NCBI RefSeq assembly: GCF_000377505.1
Contig: NZ_KB898190.1
Location: 186,001-250,000 of the forward strand
Length of the DNA stretch: 64,000 nt
From: Paenibacillus massiliensis 2301065 = DSM 16942
GTDB lineage: Bacteria > Bacillota > Bacilli > Paenibacillales > Paenibacillaceae
Reading direction: 5' to 3'
Made by a program: the position numbers and the translations under genes. The notes under the pieces are model-generated. The model ran no database searches, was not told where the DNA came from, and was given only the letters and a program-made list of their open reading frames with translations. This document shows positions 51,563 through 59,764 of the stretch, piece by piece. How positions within the stretch are numbered: position 1 is the stretch's first letter; every line of letters begins with the position of its first letter.

Positions 51563-51811
51563 ATGAGCGATAACACGCAAAGCATCACCTTGTATGATGA
51601 AGTACTGGAAGTGTTGGACAAATTGCGTCCTTTCTTGCAGCGCGACGGCGGTGACGTGGAACTGGTAGATGTTGAAGACGGCATCGTGAAGCTGAAGCTG
51701 ATGGGTGCATGCGGCAGCTGCCCGAGTTCAACGATCACGTTGAAAGCAGGTATTGAACGTGCCCTTCTCGAAGAAGTGGAAGGCGTTCAAGAAGTGGTAC
51801 AAGTATTCTAA
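51563..51811 (+). CDS. NifU-like Fe-S scaffold protein (YutI-like)
   Basis: 82-residue NifU C-terminal-domain protein (Nfu). [19 protein letters not shown] followed by [24 protein letters not shown] holds the cluster-binding CxxC (ACGSC). Length and line match B. subtilis YutI, which is an Fe-S carrier. AAAGGAG lies before the ATG. It is next to the DUF1450 gene and close to the ErpA-like gene, a conserved Fe-S neighbourhood. A perfect terminator follows. Confidence 0.93.
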   Translation: MSDNTQSITLYDEVLEVLDKLRPFLQRDGGDVELVDVEDGIVKLKLMGACGSCPSSTITLKAGIERALLEEVEGVQEVVQVF

Positions 51812-51838
51812 GATATGCCCCTGCATATTTTATGACAG

Positions 51839-51878
51839 AGAGTCCTGGCTTCAGCTGAAGCCAAGACTCTTTTTTTTA
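51839..51878 (+). terminator. Terminator of the NifU-like gene
   Basis: AGAGTC/GACTCT outer stem with the palindrome TGGCTTCAGCTGAAGCCA inside, followed by eight T residues. Confidence 0.95.
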
Positions 51879-51963
51879 CGCATGTTCATGTATCCACCCG
51901 GGCTATTGGTTTTGTTGCTCTCGGCTTCTCATACGAAGCACGGACCCTTATTACCCTTAGTCA

Positions 51964-52773
51964 TCAATCCACTATATTAGCTTGCTCCGGCTTCACTGAA
52001 GATTTACCGATGGAAGGTCGGATTGGGTCCAGCCCCCCTGAGATGTCCATAATGTTCCCAGTAATAAAATCCGAATCATCCCCGCACAAATAAGCGATGA
52101 CACGGGCTACATCCTCCCCGCTGCCGGGTCTTCCTCTAGGTGTCTCTGGATCAGGCAGACTGCTGACCTCTGCGATCGTCTTTTCTTTATTATCCCCCCG
52201 AATATCACCAGGACAGATCATATTTACAGTTATGCCAAATGGGGCCTCTTCCACTGCCAGTGTCTTCGTGAAGGATACAAGTCCTACCTTGGCTGCCGCA
52301 TATACCGCTCTGTGCGGCCACGATCTTGCTTCTCCAGCATGTCCGAAGCCAAAGTGAATAATTCTTCCCCAACGCTGCTTACGCATGTGGGGCAGCACAT
52401 AGTGATCCAGGAGCATGGCTCCTACCAGGTTCCCCTGAATTAAGGATTGAATCTCCACATGGGTATACTCGGCAAATAAACGGCGTTCACGAATGAATGG
52501 TCCTGCATTATTAACCATGATATCCACGCCGCCGAGCTCCTGCTCTACCCGGCTAATAAGTTCCTCAATCTGGTCAGGCCTCGATATATCCGCCTGTACT
52601 GCAATACACCGCACGCCCTTCATTCTGATCTGCTGCTGAAGCTCCTCCGCTTCCGCCTGACTGTGTACATAATTCAGTGCGATGTCGCAGCCCAGATCAG
52701 CCAGCTGAAGAGCCGTCATTCGGCCAAGACCTTTGGCGCTTCCAGTTATAAGGGCTATTCTGTGTCTCAACAT
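51964..52773 (-). CDS. Short-chain dehydrogenase/reductase (FabG-like)
   Basis: 269-residue SDR with ALITGSAKGLGRMTA at the start, MVNNAGPF near residue 90, YAAAKVGLVSFTK as the YxxxK catalytic motif and MICPGDIRGDN after it; FITGNIMDISGGLDP is the classical C-terminal SDR line. The serine usually found 13 residues before the Tyr is replaced in the region HFGFGHAGEARSWPHRAVY, so a normal Ser-Tyr-Lys triad is not obvious. AGGAGGA precedes ATG 52773; the longer frame to 52827 has no ribosome binding site. Substrate unknown. Single gene downstream of, but separated from, metQ by a terminator. Confidence 0.83.
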   Translation of the reverse strand: MLRHRIALITGSAKGLGRMTALQLADLGCDIALNYVHSQAEAEELQQQIRMKGVRCIAVQADISRPDQIEELISRVEQELGGVDIMVNNAGPFIRERRLFAEYTHVEIQSLIQGNLVGAMLLDHYVLPHMRKQRWGRIIHFGFGHAGEARSWPHRAVYAAAKVGLVSFTKTLAVEEAPFGITVNMICPGDIRGDNKEKTIAEVSSLPDPETPRGRPGSGEDVARVIAYLCGDDSDFITGNIMDISGGLDPIRPSIGKSSVKPEQANIVD

Positions 52774-52856
52774 CCTTCCTCCTCTGCACAGAGAACGGTC
52801 ACAGCAACAGTATATTCGATTTAACACCTCCCCACAAGAAGAGCACCTGTTAACTC

Positions 52857-52891
52857 AAAAAAAGCCAGCATCCGTCGAAGCGGAGGCTGGC
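52857..52891 (-). terminator. Terminator of metNIQ
   Basis: On the minus strand GCCAGC/GCTGGC with inner TCCG/CGGA pairs, followed by seven T residues, 49 bases after the metQ stop codon. Confidence 0.92.
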
Positions 52892-52939
52892 TGTTCTGAC
52901 AACGAATAGCTGTATGTTATTTGGACCAATGATGCCAAC

Positions 52940-53785
52940 TTAGAACGCTGGAACGATCGCACCTTGGTACTTGTCTTCAATGAATTTTCTAACTTCATCG
53001 GATTGCAGCGCTTTGGCCAGCGCTTGAATTCCCTCGGAATCCTTGTTATCCGGACGGGATACAAGCAAGTTCGCATAAGGAGATTCTTTGTCCTCGATGA
53101 ACAGTGCATCCTGTGTAGGATTCAATTGAGCTTCCAATGCATAGTTCGTATTGATAACGGCCAGGTCGAGATCCGGCAATTGACGCGGCAGAATGGCTGC
53201 ATCGGCTTCCTTGATATCAAGGTTCTTAGGGTTAGCCGTAATGTCAGCAATAGTGGAACCAACATCCGTGTTATCTTTGAGCGTAATCAGCCCTTGTTTA
53301 GCAAGCAATACCAGAGCACGTCCACCATTCGTTGCATCGTTAGGAATACCTACAATTGCTCCATCCTTCAGTTCGTCGATGGATGTAAGCTTCTGGGAGT
53401 AGGCACCCATAGGTTCAACGTGTACAGATACGACAGGCACGAGGTCCATGCCGCGTGTCTCGTTCTCGCTATCCAGGTAAGGCTTGTGCTGGAAGAAGTT
53501 CGCATCCAATTGCTTGTCGAATACTTGTACGTTCGGCTGTACATAATCATTAAAAGTTACTACCTGCAAACGAACACCTTGTGCTTCCAGGCTTGGCTTA
53601 ATAGCTTCCAGAATTTCCGCATGCGGAACTGCTGTTGCTCCTACCTTCAGCTCAACTTGACGCGGTGCGCCTCCTGGTGTCGGCTCAGCTTCGCCTGCCG
53701 CCTGATTACCTTGGGAATTGTTGCCGCAAGCTGCGAGAACCGCCATCAAGGTAATGCTCAGTAACAATAGAGACCATTTTTTCAT
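52940..53785 (-). CDS. metQ: Methionine ABC transporter substrate-binding lipoprotein
   Basis: Binds methionine outside the cell and delivers it to MetI. 281 residues; a lipoprotein signal peptide ends in the lipobox LAAC (about residues 17-20), so it is lipid-anchored. NLPA-family lines: LKVGATAVPHAEILEAIKPSLEAQG, QLDANFFQHKPYLD, VSVHVEPMGAYSQKLTSIDELKDGA and IPNDATNGGRALVLLAKQGLI. GGAGGGG lies before ATG 53785; the longer frame upstream is not plausible. Third gene of metNIQ, under the SAM riboswitch at 55651. Confidence 0.95.
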   Translation of the reverse strand: MKKWSLLLLSITLMAVLAACGNNSQGNQAAGEAEPTPGGAPRQVELKVGATAVPHAEILEAIKPSLEAQGVRLQVVTFNDYVQPNVQVFDKQLDANFFQHKPYLDSENETRGMDLVPVVSVHVEPMGAYSQKLTSIDELKDGAIVGIPNDATNGGRALVLLAKQGLITLKDNTDVGSTIADITANPKNLDIKEADAAILPRQLPDLDLAVINTNYALEAQLNPTQDALFIEDKESPYANLLVSRPDNKDSEGIQALAKALQSDEVRKFIEDKYQGAIVPAF

Positions 53786-53846
53786 GTGTACCCCTCCAAT
53801 GTGATTAATAAAAATAGTGACATAAGGATCTATATATATGTTTTCC

Positions 53847-54518
53847 TTATTTCCGTGTGTAATGCCGAACCAGACGGTCACCGACCATCTGCAGCACCTG
53901 TACAATGACAACCATCAGTGCAACAGCCACAATCATGACTGGCAGATTATACCTGTAATATCCATAGTTGATGGCTAGGGCACCCAGCCCGCCACCACCA
54001 ATCATTCCCGACATCGCGGTGTAGGATACAAGCGTAACAATAGTAATTGTCAGCGCAGCCACCAGACCAGGGAGCGCCTCGCGTAGCAGGACTCGGAAAA
54101 TAATCTGGGTCGTGGAGGCACCCATTGATTGGGCCGCCTCAATGACGCCTCGGTCTACCTCGCGCAAGGACGTCTCCACCAAACGGGCAAAGAACGGCAC
54201 GGCTCCTATGACAAGTGGTGGAATCGTACCCTCGACACCAATAGACGTGCCAACGATAAGACGCGTCAGCGGAATCAGAGCCACAATCAGAATGATGAAT
54301 GGTACGGAGCGCAGAATATTTACAATGACGGATAATATATTATAGACAATCTGCAAAACGACATTAGACGAACGGCTCGTCAGAAATAGCACTACGCCCA
54401 GGGGAAGCCCTAGAAGTAAGGTGAAGAGCCCGGAGGCACCCAACATTCTCAGGGTATCGATCGTCGACTTGCTAACCTCTTCCCAATTTATCTGGGAAAA
54501 ATCCAGATCCACTATCAT
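53847..54518 (-). CDS. metI: Methionine ABC transporter permease
   Basis: 223 residues with five predicted membrane helices, the membrane channel of the D-/L-methionine importer. The EAA-like cytoplasmic loop that contacts MetN is EAAQSMGASTTQIIFRVLLREALPGL. The N-terminal TLRMLGASGLFTLLLGLPLGVVLF and the line GMIGGGGLGALAINYGYYRYN are family marks. It starts four bases inside metN (ATGA overlap), so translation is coupled. Length agrees with MetI/MetP (222). Confidence 0.95.
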   Translation of the reverse strand: MIVDLDFSQINWEEVSKSTIDTLRMLGASGLFTLLLGLPLGVVLFLTSRSSNVVLQIVYNILSVIVNILRSVPFIILIVALIPLTRLIVGTSIGVEGTIPPLVIGAVPFFARLVETSLREVDRGVIEAAQSMGASTTQIIFRVLLREALPGLVAALTITIVTLVSYTAMSGMIGGGGLGALAINYGYYRYNLPVMIVAVALMVVIVQVLQMVGDRLVRHYTRK

Positions 54519-55531
54519 TGCATGACCTCCACATCCAGCCCCTGGGCAGTGAGCTCGGCTATTGTCCGGCTAATATCAGGAGCAGCACCCTCAAAGCGTA
54601 CGATAAGCTGGCCATAAGGCGTATCCTTCAAGGTAGAGATGGTTCCCTGCAGGATCGCAAAGTCCACACCCGTATTACGCACAGCCTTAGAGAGGATCGG
54701 ATCATAGGTCTGGCTACCAAGGAACGAGATCTTCACAATCTGGGCTGAATCCTGATGGGCCGCCTGGAGAATCTTACTAAGCTCTTGCTGCTCATCGGCT
54801 TCTCTCAGTATGAAATCTCTCGTAACCGGATGCTTCGGCTTCAAGAATACCTCTGATACAGGGCCTTGCTCAACAATCCCACCCTGATGGATAACACCTA
54901 CTCGATCGCAAATGCTCTGAATAACGTGCATCTCATGCGTAATGAGCATAATAGTTAGATTAAAGCGCTGATTAATATCTCGCAGGAGCTTCAGAATAGA
55001 ATTCGTCGTCTGCGGGTCAAGTGCCGAGGTTGCCTCGTCACACAGGAGCACATCTGGATCACTTGCTAGTGCTCGTGCAATTCCTACCCGTTGCTTCTGT
55101 CCCCCGGATAGCTGAGCTGGATATTTGGAGCTATGCTGCTCCAGTCCTACCAACACCAGTAGTTCTCTCACTTTGGCATCCAGCTTAGCTGCAGGAGTGT
55201 GAACCAGTCGCAGGGGGAAGGCTACATTCTCATAGACCGTCGCAGAGGACAACAGGTTAAAATGCTGGAAGATCATGCTGATCTTACGTCTCGCCAATTG
55301 CAGCTGATTGCGGGGAAGCGCCGTCAGATTCACGCCCCCTACCCATACCTCTCCTGAGCTTGGGCGTTCGAGAAGATTCACACATCGAATCAATGTACTC
55401 TTGCCTGCACCGGAGTGACCGATGACACCGAAGATTTCACCCTTTTCTATAGTCAAGTCCAGATTGGACAAGGCGATATTTTTTTGATTTCCCTTACCGT
55501 AATACTTCGTTAATTGCTTGATTTCAATCAA
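54515..55531 (-). CDS. metN: Methionine ABC transporter ATP-binding protein
   Basis: 338-residue ATPase of the methionine importer. Walker A GHSGAGKST, Q-loop IFQHFNLL, signature LSGGQKQR, Walker B VLLCDEATSALD and switch LITHEM. The last ~80 residues form the NIL (ACT-like) domain that binds methionine and inhibits transport (trans-inhibition): IVKISFLGSQTYDPILSKAVRNTGVDFAILQG. The start is a TTG at 55531 with AAGGGGGG six bases upstream; the frame to 55612 would run through the riboswitch terminator and is rejected. First gene of metNIQ. Confidence 0.95.
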   Translation of the reverse strand: MIEIKQLTKYYGKGNQKNIALSNLDLTIEKGEIFGVIGHSGAGKSTLIRCVNLLERPSSGEVWVGGVNLTALPRNQLQLARRKISMIFQHFNLLSSATVYENVAFPLRLVHTPAAKLDAKVRELLVLVGLEQHSSKYPAQLSGGQKQRVGIARALASDPDVLLCDEATSALDPQTTNSILKLLRDINQRFNLTIMLITHEMHVIQSICDRVGVIHQGGIVEQGPVSEVFLKPKHPVTRDFILREADEQQELSKILQAAHQDSAQIVKISFLGSQTYDPILSKAVRNTGVDFAILQGTISTLKDTPYGQLIVRFEGAAPDISRTIAELTAQGLDVEVMQ

Positions 55532-55589
55532 AGACGTGCCCCCCTTTCTTACCTTTACCCTATCCTGCCGTAACTGCCCCGAAATATAC

Positions 55590-55630
55590 ATAAATAGAAG
55601 AGCCCTTATCACAGAAGGATAAGGGCTCTT
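55590..55630 (-). terminator. Intrinsic terminator of the SAM riboswitch
   Basis: A perfect 13-bp stem (55598-55610 with 55618-55630, 7-base loop) followed on the minus strand by CTATTTATG. It lies between the aptamer and metN and is the likely OFF state of the switch. Confidence 0.85.
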
Positions 55631-55650
55631 GCATGAACTGCACCACTTGT

Positions 55651-55785
55651 CTCATCTGCCAATACAATCTATTCATAGATGTATTGTTGGAATTAGCACC
55701 ATGACGTTCGCCCCGCTCGTCTATACGACGGGGATAACCGGTTGCCGGGCTTCAAAGGGCCAGTCCCTCCACCACTCTCGATAAG
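55651..55785 (-). promoter_or_regulatory. SAM-I (S-box) riboswitch aptamer
   Basis: On the minus strand the conserved line runs CTTATCGAGAG, GGTGGAGGGACTGGCCC, TTTGAAGCCCGGCAACC, a variable P3-type hairpin (CCCCGTCG...GAGCGGGG), then GGTGCTAATTCC and a closing GATGAG that pairs with CTTATC to form P1. All S-box core elements are present in order. With high SAM the terminator at 55598-55630 should form and stop metNIQ transcription. Confidence 0.96.
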
Positions 55786-55864
55786 AATTATGCTATTATA
55801 ATCAGATCTCAATATCTGAATGAATACGACATGTAAATAATCAAAATATATGAAACTAGCTTTC

Positions 55865-55893
55865 AGTATAGATAGTTTACACACGTTTGTCAA
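55865..55893 (-). promoter_or_regulatory. Predicted metNIQ promoter
   Basis: On the minus strand a perfect TTGACA, a 17-base spacer and TATACT, 80 bases upstream of the aptamer. A TATAAT nearer the aptamer (55795-55800) has no good -35. Confidence 0.75.
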
Positions 55894-56038
55894 AGGTCAA
55901 TTTTTGTAGTTACGCATGAAAGCCCCCGGACAGTCAGCAAAGTGACGCCTGAAGGCTATGGATGAATCCTGTTTGTAATAGATTCTCAATTTGTAATGGA
56001 ATGCATTTCCAATTGATGATGAGGTTACATATAGAGGC
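55894..56038. other. Spacer between metN promoter and the esterase gene
   Basis: Contains an imperfect hairpin (about 55920-55965 on the minus strand, AGCC/GGCT and GTCA/TGAC pairs, then TTTC) that may terminate the esterase transcript. Nothing else is seen. Confidence 0.35.
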
Positions 56039-57205
56039 TTACCACCCCTCCAGCCCCTGCCGTCTCAGATCCTCGGCTACAAGTCTAGCTAGCTGCTCAG
56101 CTCCCTGACGGTTCGGATGCAGAGTATCTCCTGGCATATAGAGATTCAGAGTCGCCTCTGGTCCAATAGAGGTAAAGTAGGCTGAGCTGAGCACATTAAG
56201 ATCGACCAGCGTTACATTCTCCTCCTGTGCCAAAGCTAGCGTAGCCCCTCTGTACCATCTGTTCACGGATGAATGTACCTGATTCGCATTGAAATCTGTG
56301 GCTCTACCTTGTGGTGTCGATAATATGACATGGGCCCCTTTGGCCTTTGCCTGAATTACCATATCCCGCATCGCTTCCTTGAATTGAGCCTCGCTGACCT
56401 GATGCTTCGCATTCGTATCATTAATGCCGAATTGCAGGATGAAGTAGTCGCCAGGCTTAATATATTGTAGAACACTCTCCATCTGTCCATCATCGCGGAA
56501 GCCCCTTGCAATCTGACCACCTGTGGCCATGTTACGCACCTGGAACACATCTCCATCTACATATCCTGGCAGTAATTGTCCCCAGCCGCCCTGTGCACTG
56601 CTATCCAACGGGTAATAGTTGCACACCGTCGAATCACCACCAATGTAGATTGTACGATTCGTCGCCAGCTGACTTGATAGCTGCACGATTTCGAGCGCAC
56701 TCAGTGTAAAAGCTGTCCCCTCTTTTCCCTCCGTAACTAGCAGGTTCAACTGCCCGTCAGTAACCGGGATTTGGAAGCGATCGACTGCTCCATTACCGGT
56801 CAGATTCATCAACTGGTAGACCCCTTCTGCAGCGACACTGGCTCTGCTCGTATTACCAAGTGTAACTTTTACCTCATAGAGACCTGTTGGCAGATCCACA
56901 TTAAAGGTATTGCTGCTCTTGATACCGAATTGTCTGAATTGCACCGCGTCCGACTTGACTCCTGTACCCGAGGCCGTCACATTACGCATATGCTCGGGTG
57001 TCTGAAAGCCGTATCCTTTGCTAGCAGTATAGCCATCCTCTGCCCTGACCCCCACGTATCCAGGCTCTACTGCCCCCGCTCCAAAATCAAAACGATATTC
57101 AAGCCCGGCAGCCGATGTCTGTGGAGAGAACATTCCTAAAGACATTAATAAAGCGCTTACAATTATCAATACACCAACCTTCCCTTGCCTCTTTCGTCTA
57201 CGCAT
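56039..57205 (-). CDS. Secreted SGNH esterase (rhamnogalacturonan acetylesterase-like)
   Basis: 388 residues with a signal peptide (RRRKRQGKVGVLIIVSALL, cleavage near AASA in QTSAAG). Residues ~35-175 are a beta-sandwich, carbohydrate-associated N domain (YRFDFGAGAVEPGYVGV). The SGNH hydrolase follows: block I IYIGGDSTVCNY (Ser nucleophile), block II NMATGGQ, block III QFGINDTN, and DTLHPNRQG with the catalytic Asp and His. The layout matches YesT/RhgT-type rhamnogalacturonan acetylesterases that remove acetyl groups from pectin, so it probably helps pectin use outside the cell. AAGGAGG precedes the ATG. Single gene, no pectin lyase nearby. Confidence 0.88.
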   Translation of the reverse strand: MRRRKRQGKVGVLIIVSALLMSLGMFSPQTSAAGLEYRFDFGAGAVEPGYVGVRAEDGYTASKGYGFQTPEHMRNVTASGTGVKSDAVQFRQFGIKSSNTFNVDLPTGLYEVKVTLGNTSRASVAAEGVYQLMNLTGNGAVDRFQIPVTDGQLNLLVTEGKEGTAFTLSALEIVQLSSQLATNRTIYIGGDSTVCNYYPLDSSAQGGWGQLLPGYVDGDVFQVRNMATGGQIARGFRDDGQMESVLQYIKPGDYFILQFGINDTNAKHQVSEAQFKEAMRDMVIQAKAKGAHVILSTPQGRATDFNANQVHSSVNRWYRGATLALAQEENVTLVDLNVLSSAYFTSIGPEATLNLYMPGDTLHPNRQGAEQLARLVAEDLRRQGLEGW

Positions 57206-57301
57206 TGCTATTCTCCTCCTTCAAGATATGGATACAAGCCTAAGAAAGTAATTCGCCACTTTATTTCCATTTCCTTCAATATATGATTTGTTTTTTACAC
57301 C

Positions 57302-57326
57302 AAAAAAGACCATCTTACCGATGGTC
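57302..57326 (-). terminator. Terminator of the HEPN gene
   Basis: On the minus strand GACCATC and GATGGTC form a 7-bp stem followed by six T residues, 94 bases after the stop codon. Confidence 0.88.
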
Positions 57327-57419
57327 CTTCTGTCACTTTTGCATCGCTTTACACTACACTACTCTACATTACGATCATCGACTGCAACAATTCATTGTTA
57401 TCATCTACTGAAGCTAAGC

Positions 57420-58145
57420 TTAGTGGATTTTGTTCTTCTGCGCTCTCCTCAAGAAATCATTGGTGTAGTCGAATGCCACTGTTACACTCCGACACACCAT
57501 CTCCAGACCCTGCCTCAGATCCTCCAGATGTGCATCCACATCCTCCAGTCGGATTGGACCGAACAAGGCTCTATGCCTTTGCCACAGATCATCCTGCATT
57601 TCAGGGCTCATATGATGTACCTCGATATTTCGACGCTTGCGCAATCGGTCCATCGGCGCCCTGTACTCATCCTTCAGATCAAACAAACGGTTAGCAAGTG
57701 TACCGTGTACCTTCAGATATTTGAACTGGCGAAGCACCGTGTAGTAGGAATAATGTGCTTTTACACGGGTTGTATTGAGATCGTACAGATCATTTAACAG
57801 ATTACCAAGTTTATCGAGCATGGAGAATACCCGTATGAATCCATCTTTGTAAAAATAGACATACCTTGAGTAATCGGGCTGATCGCTTGCAGACATCTGA
57901 TCTCCTGCTCCCGCCTTCACCTTTGAACGAAAGTAACCAGCGACGAAGGTGCTCTGCTCCAGCTCATCCAGGGAAGATATCAGGCCTCGGGTCAGAATAT
58001 CCGTCTTACGGTCCTCATGGGAAGGATCACCATGCTTGTGTATCCGCCGCTGCAACAGCTGCAACGTCTCGTTCATGCTGTTCATGGCTTCCAGCAGGAC
58101 TCCTTCGTCCTTACGGGGCTCCTCCCCAACTAACGTACGCAGCAA
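57420..58145 (-). CDS. HEPN-domain protein (Cthe_2314-like)
   Basis: 241-residue helical protein. RKRRNIEVHHMSPEM contains the RxxxxH motif of HEPN domains (RNIEVH), the active site of many HEPN ribonucleases; the preceding helices (FKYLKVHGTLANRLFDLKDEYRAPMDRL) fit the fold. I place it with Cthe_2314-like HEPN proteins from memory. The start is a TTG at 58145 after AAGGGG. No nucleotidyltransferase or other typical HEPN antitoxin partner adjoins it, so toxin-antitoxin use is not supported here. Function unknown. Confidence 0.65.
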   Translation of the reverse strand: MLRTLVGEEPRKDEGVLLEAMNSMNETLQLLQRRIHKHGDPSHEDRKTDILTRGLISSLDELEQSTFVAGYFRSKVKAGAGDQMSASDQPDYSRYVYFYKDGFIRVFSMLDKLGNLLNDLYDLNTTRVKAHYSYYTVLRQFKYLKVHGTLANRLFDLKDEYRAPMDRLRKRRNIEVHHMSPEMQDDLWQRHRALFGPIRLEDVDAHLEDLRQGLEMVCRSVTVAFDYTNDFLRRAQKNKIH

Positions 58146-58546
58146 TCAACTCGCCCCTTCCTCACTCTCACATGTCAGTATTATTAAAATGATTACTCTC
58201 AGCTATCCATAAGCTTGATGCTGTCTCCATGGCGTACCTCGACAGATCACCCTTGTGGATTTATAGCCTACGTAAGACTGGTATCCTTATATCAGCTCGT
58301 TAGGTGCGAAATGATGGAAGGCAGCGAATACAAGCGACAAAGCTTAACATACCGTTCTCAAGCTTACCTTATATCATGTCCTTGATCCGTCCCCGCTCAT
58401 TCCCCCAATGCCTTAAATACCTATGACAAAGTCCACGAGAAACTCGCGGACTTTGTCAGTACTATATTCATTATAGCTACACAGTTACTTAGAGGCAAAA
58501 CGAATTCTGAACGAGTACTTTCCAGCAAGGCTACAGCTTACTAGCC
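58146..58546. other. Intergenic region with a strong hairpin
   Basis: About 400 bases without a plausible gene. The only feature is a long inverted repeat: TGACAAAGTCC at 58423-58433 with GGACTTTGTCA at 58448-58458, extended inside by CGAG/CTCG, so ~15 pairs with a 3-base loop. There is no T run on either strand, so it may be a weak terminator of ctaA or an mRNA-stabilising 3' structure. Confidence 0.6.
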
Positions 58547-59461
58547 CTACTCCAGTGCCGCTTTCTTCATCCGTTCCGGTGAGAGCTGCCATACGCGGAA
58601 GCTCATATAGCACAGAATGGCAAAGGCAGCCGCAATAATAACCATGTGGGACAGCACGACGAACATGTAGATCTCCGGTCTGCCCGCTACAACCAGCAGA
58701 ATCATACCTACGATGACCTGCAGCAGCAGCAAGAGCGCTGAAGCGACCCCCAGCATACGAAGATCACGATGATCAGGATGCTTGTGATACGCGAAGTGGC
58801 CGACAATCAGAATAACAACGAACAGTAATCCACCTGAGATCTGATGAATCGACAGCGGTGCAATCCCGAGGAAATCATTGATGTTCTTGGTCGTAGCATG
58901 GGTCAGAAATGCTCCTGTATACACAGCCAAGTACGTGTAGATCGTAGAGCCCCATACAAGCCATCGGAAGCCTTTCTTGACCGGAGCTCCTTGCGTTCGC
59001 TTGCTCTTGGCCGAATCCGATGCCTCCTGCCACACTCCCAGCGTCATCATCGTGGCACTGGCGAAAGCAATGAGCGCGAATCCGAAATGCAGCGCCATCA
59101 CTGCCGTGGACTGAGAGAACACGACCGCGAACGCTCCCATGATGCCCTGTATGATGACAAAAGCCAGTGTCAGGCCAGAGAACACTCGCAAATCCGTACG
59201 GCGCTTGCGGAATACCAGCATAAATCCGGCAAAGCTCGATAATGACAACAATCCAGCCATTGCACTAACGAAGCGGTGTGAATATTCAATCACCGAAGCG
59301 ACCGTATGCGCAGGCACCAGCTTGCCGTTACAGGTCGGCCATTCCTGACCGCAGCCCAGACCTGAGTCCGTCCGTGTGACGACACCGCCACCAAAGGTAG
59401 CCAAAAACATAAATAAACAAGTTATTAGCGCCAACCATTTCAAGATTTGAGTACCCTTCAA
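58547..59461 (-). CDS. ctaA: Haem A synthase
   Basis: Oxidises the C8 methyl of haem O to haem A for aa3-type oxidases. 304 residues with eight membrane helices in two similar halves. Haem-ligand histidines are in EYSHRFVSAMAG, LHFGFAL, IHQISGG and LSHMVI; the N-terminal loop carries the CGQEWPTC cysteine pair found in Bacillus CtaA. The start is a TTG at 59461 after AGGTGAG. ctaB and the cytochrome oxidase genes are not adjacent in the window, although in Bacillus ctaA is divergent from ctaBCDEF. Expression from its own promoter is assumed. Confidence 0.95.
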   Translation of the reverse strand: MKGTQILKWLALITCLFMFLATFGGGVVTRTDSGLGCGQEWPTCNGKLVPAHTVASVIEYSHRFVSAMAGLLSLSSFAGFMLVFRKRRTDLRVFSGLTLAFVIIQGIMGAFAVVFSQSTAVMALHFGFALIAFASATMMTLGVWQEASDSAKSKRTQGAPVKKGFRWLVWGSTIYTYLAVYTGAFLTHATTKNINDFLGIAPLSIHQISGGLLFVVILIVGHFAYHKHPDHRDLRMLGVASALLLLLQVIVGMILLVVAGRPEIYMFVVLSHMVIIAAAFAILCYMSFRVWQLSPERMKKAALE

Positions 59462-59600
59462 TTTGTTCTCACCTACAGCTTTATATTTTTTTTGGTGAAT
59501 GTTATGAAAACTTAACTAAAATAATTATAACTGATAGATTCATCACAGACATGGTTAGATTGTGACAAAACATGAACGACTATCACGAGATGACCAAACC

Positions 59601-59638
59601 AAAAAGGCCATCCCCACTTTGCTAAGCAAGGATGCCTT
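59601..59638 (-). terminator. Terminator of the thioredoxin-like gene
   Basis: On the minus strand AAGGCATCC pairs with GGATGGCCTT (one bulge) and is followed by TTTTTGG. Next to it, 59651-59685 is a run of imperfect GCATTT/GCATAC hexamers, a short simple repeat. Confidence 0.7.
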
Positions 59639-59764
59639 CCTGTCATTTGCTACGCATTTGCATTTGCATACGCATTCGCATTTGCCTCATACATCAGATG
59701 AGGTCCATCTATCCTTCTGTCTGCCATCAATTCACAAGCTACCGTCCTACAAGCACTCGTTGGA

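Noticed and set aside
55693..55893. 66-codon minus-strand frame upstream of metN
   Set aside because: It runs through the SAM riboswitch aptamer and has no ribosome binding site.
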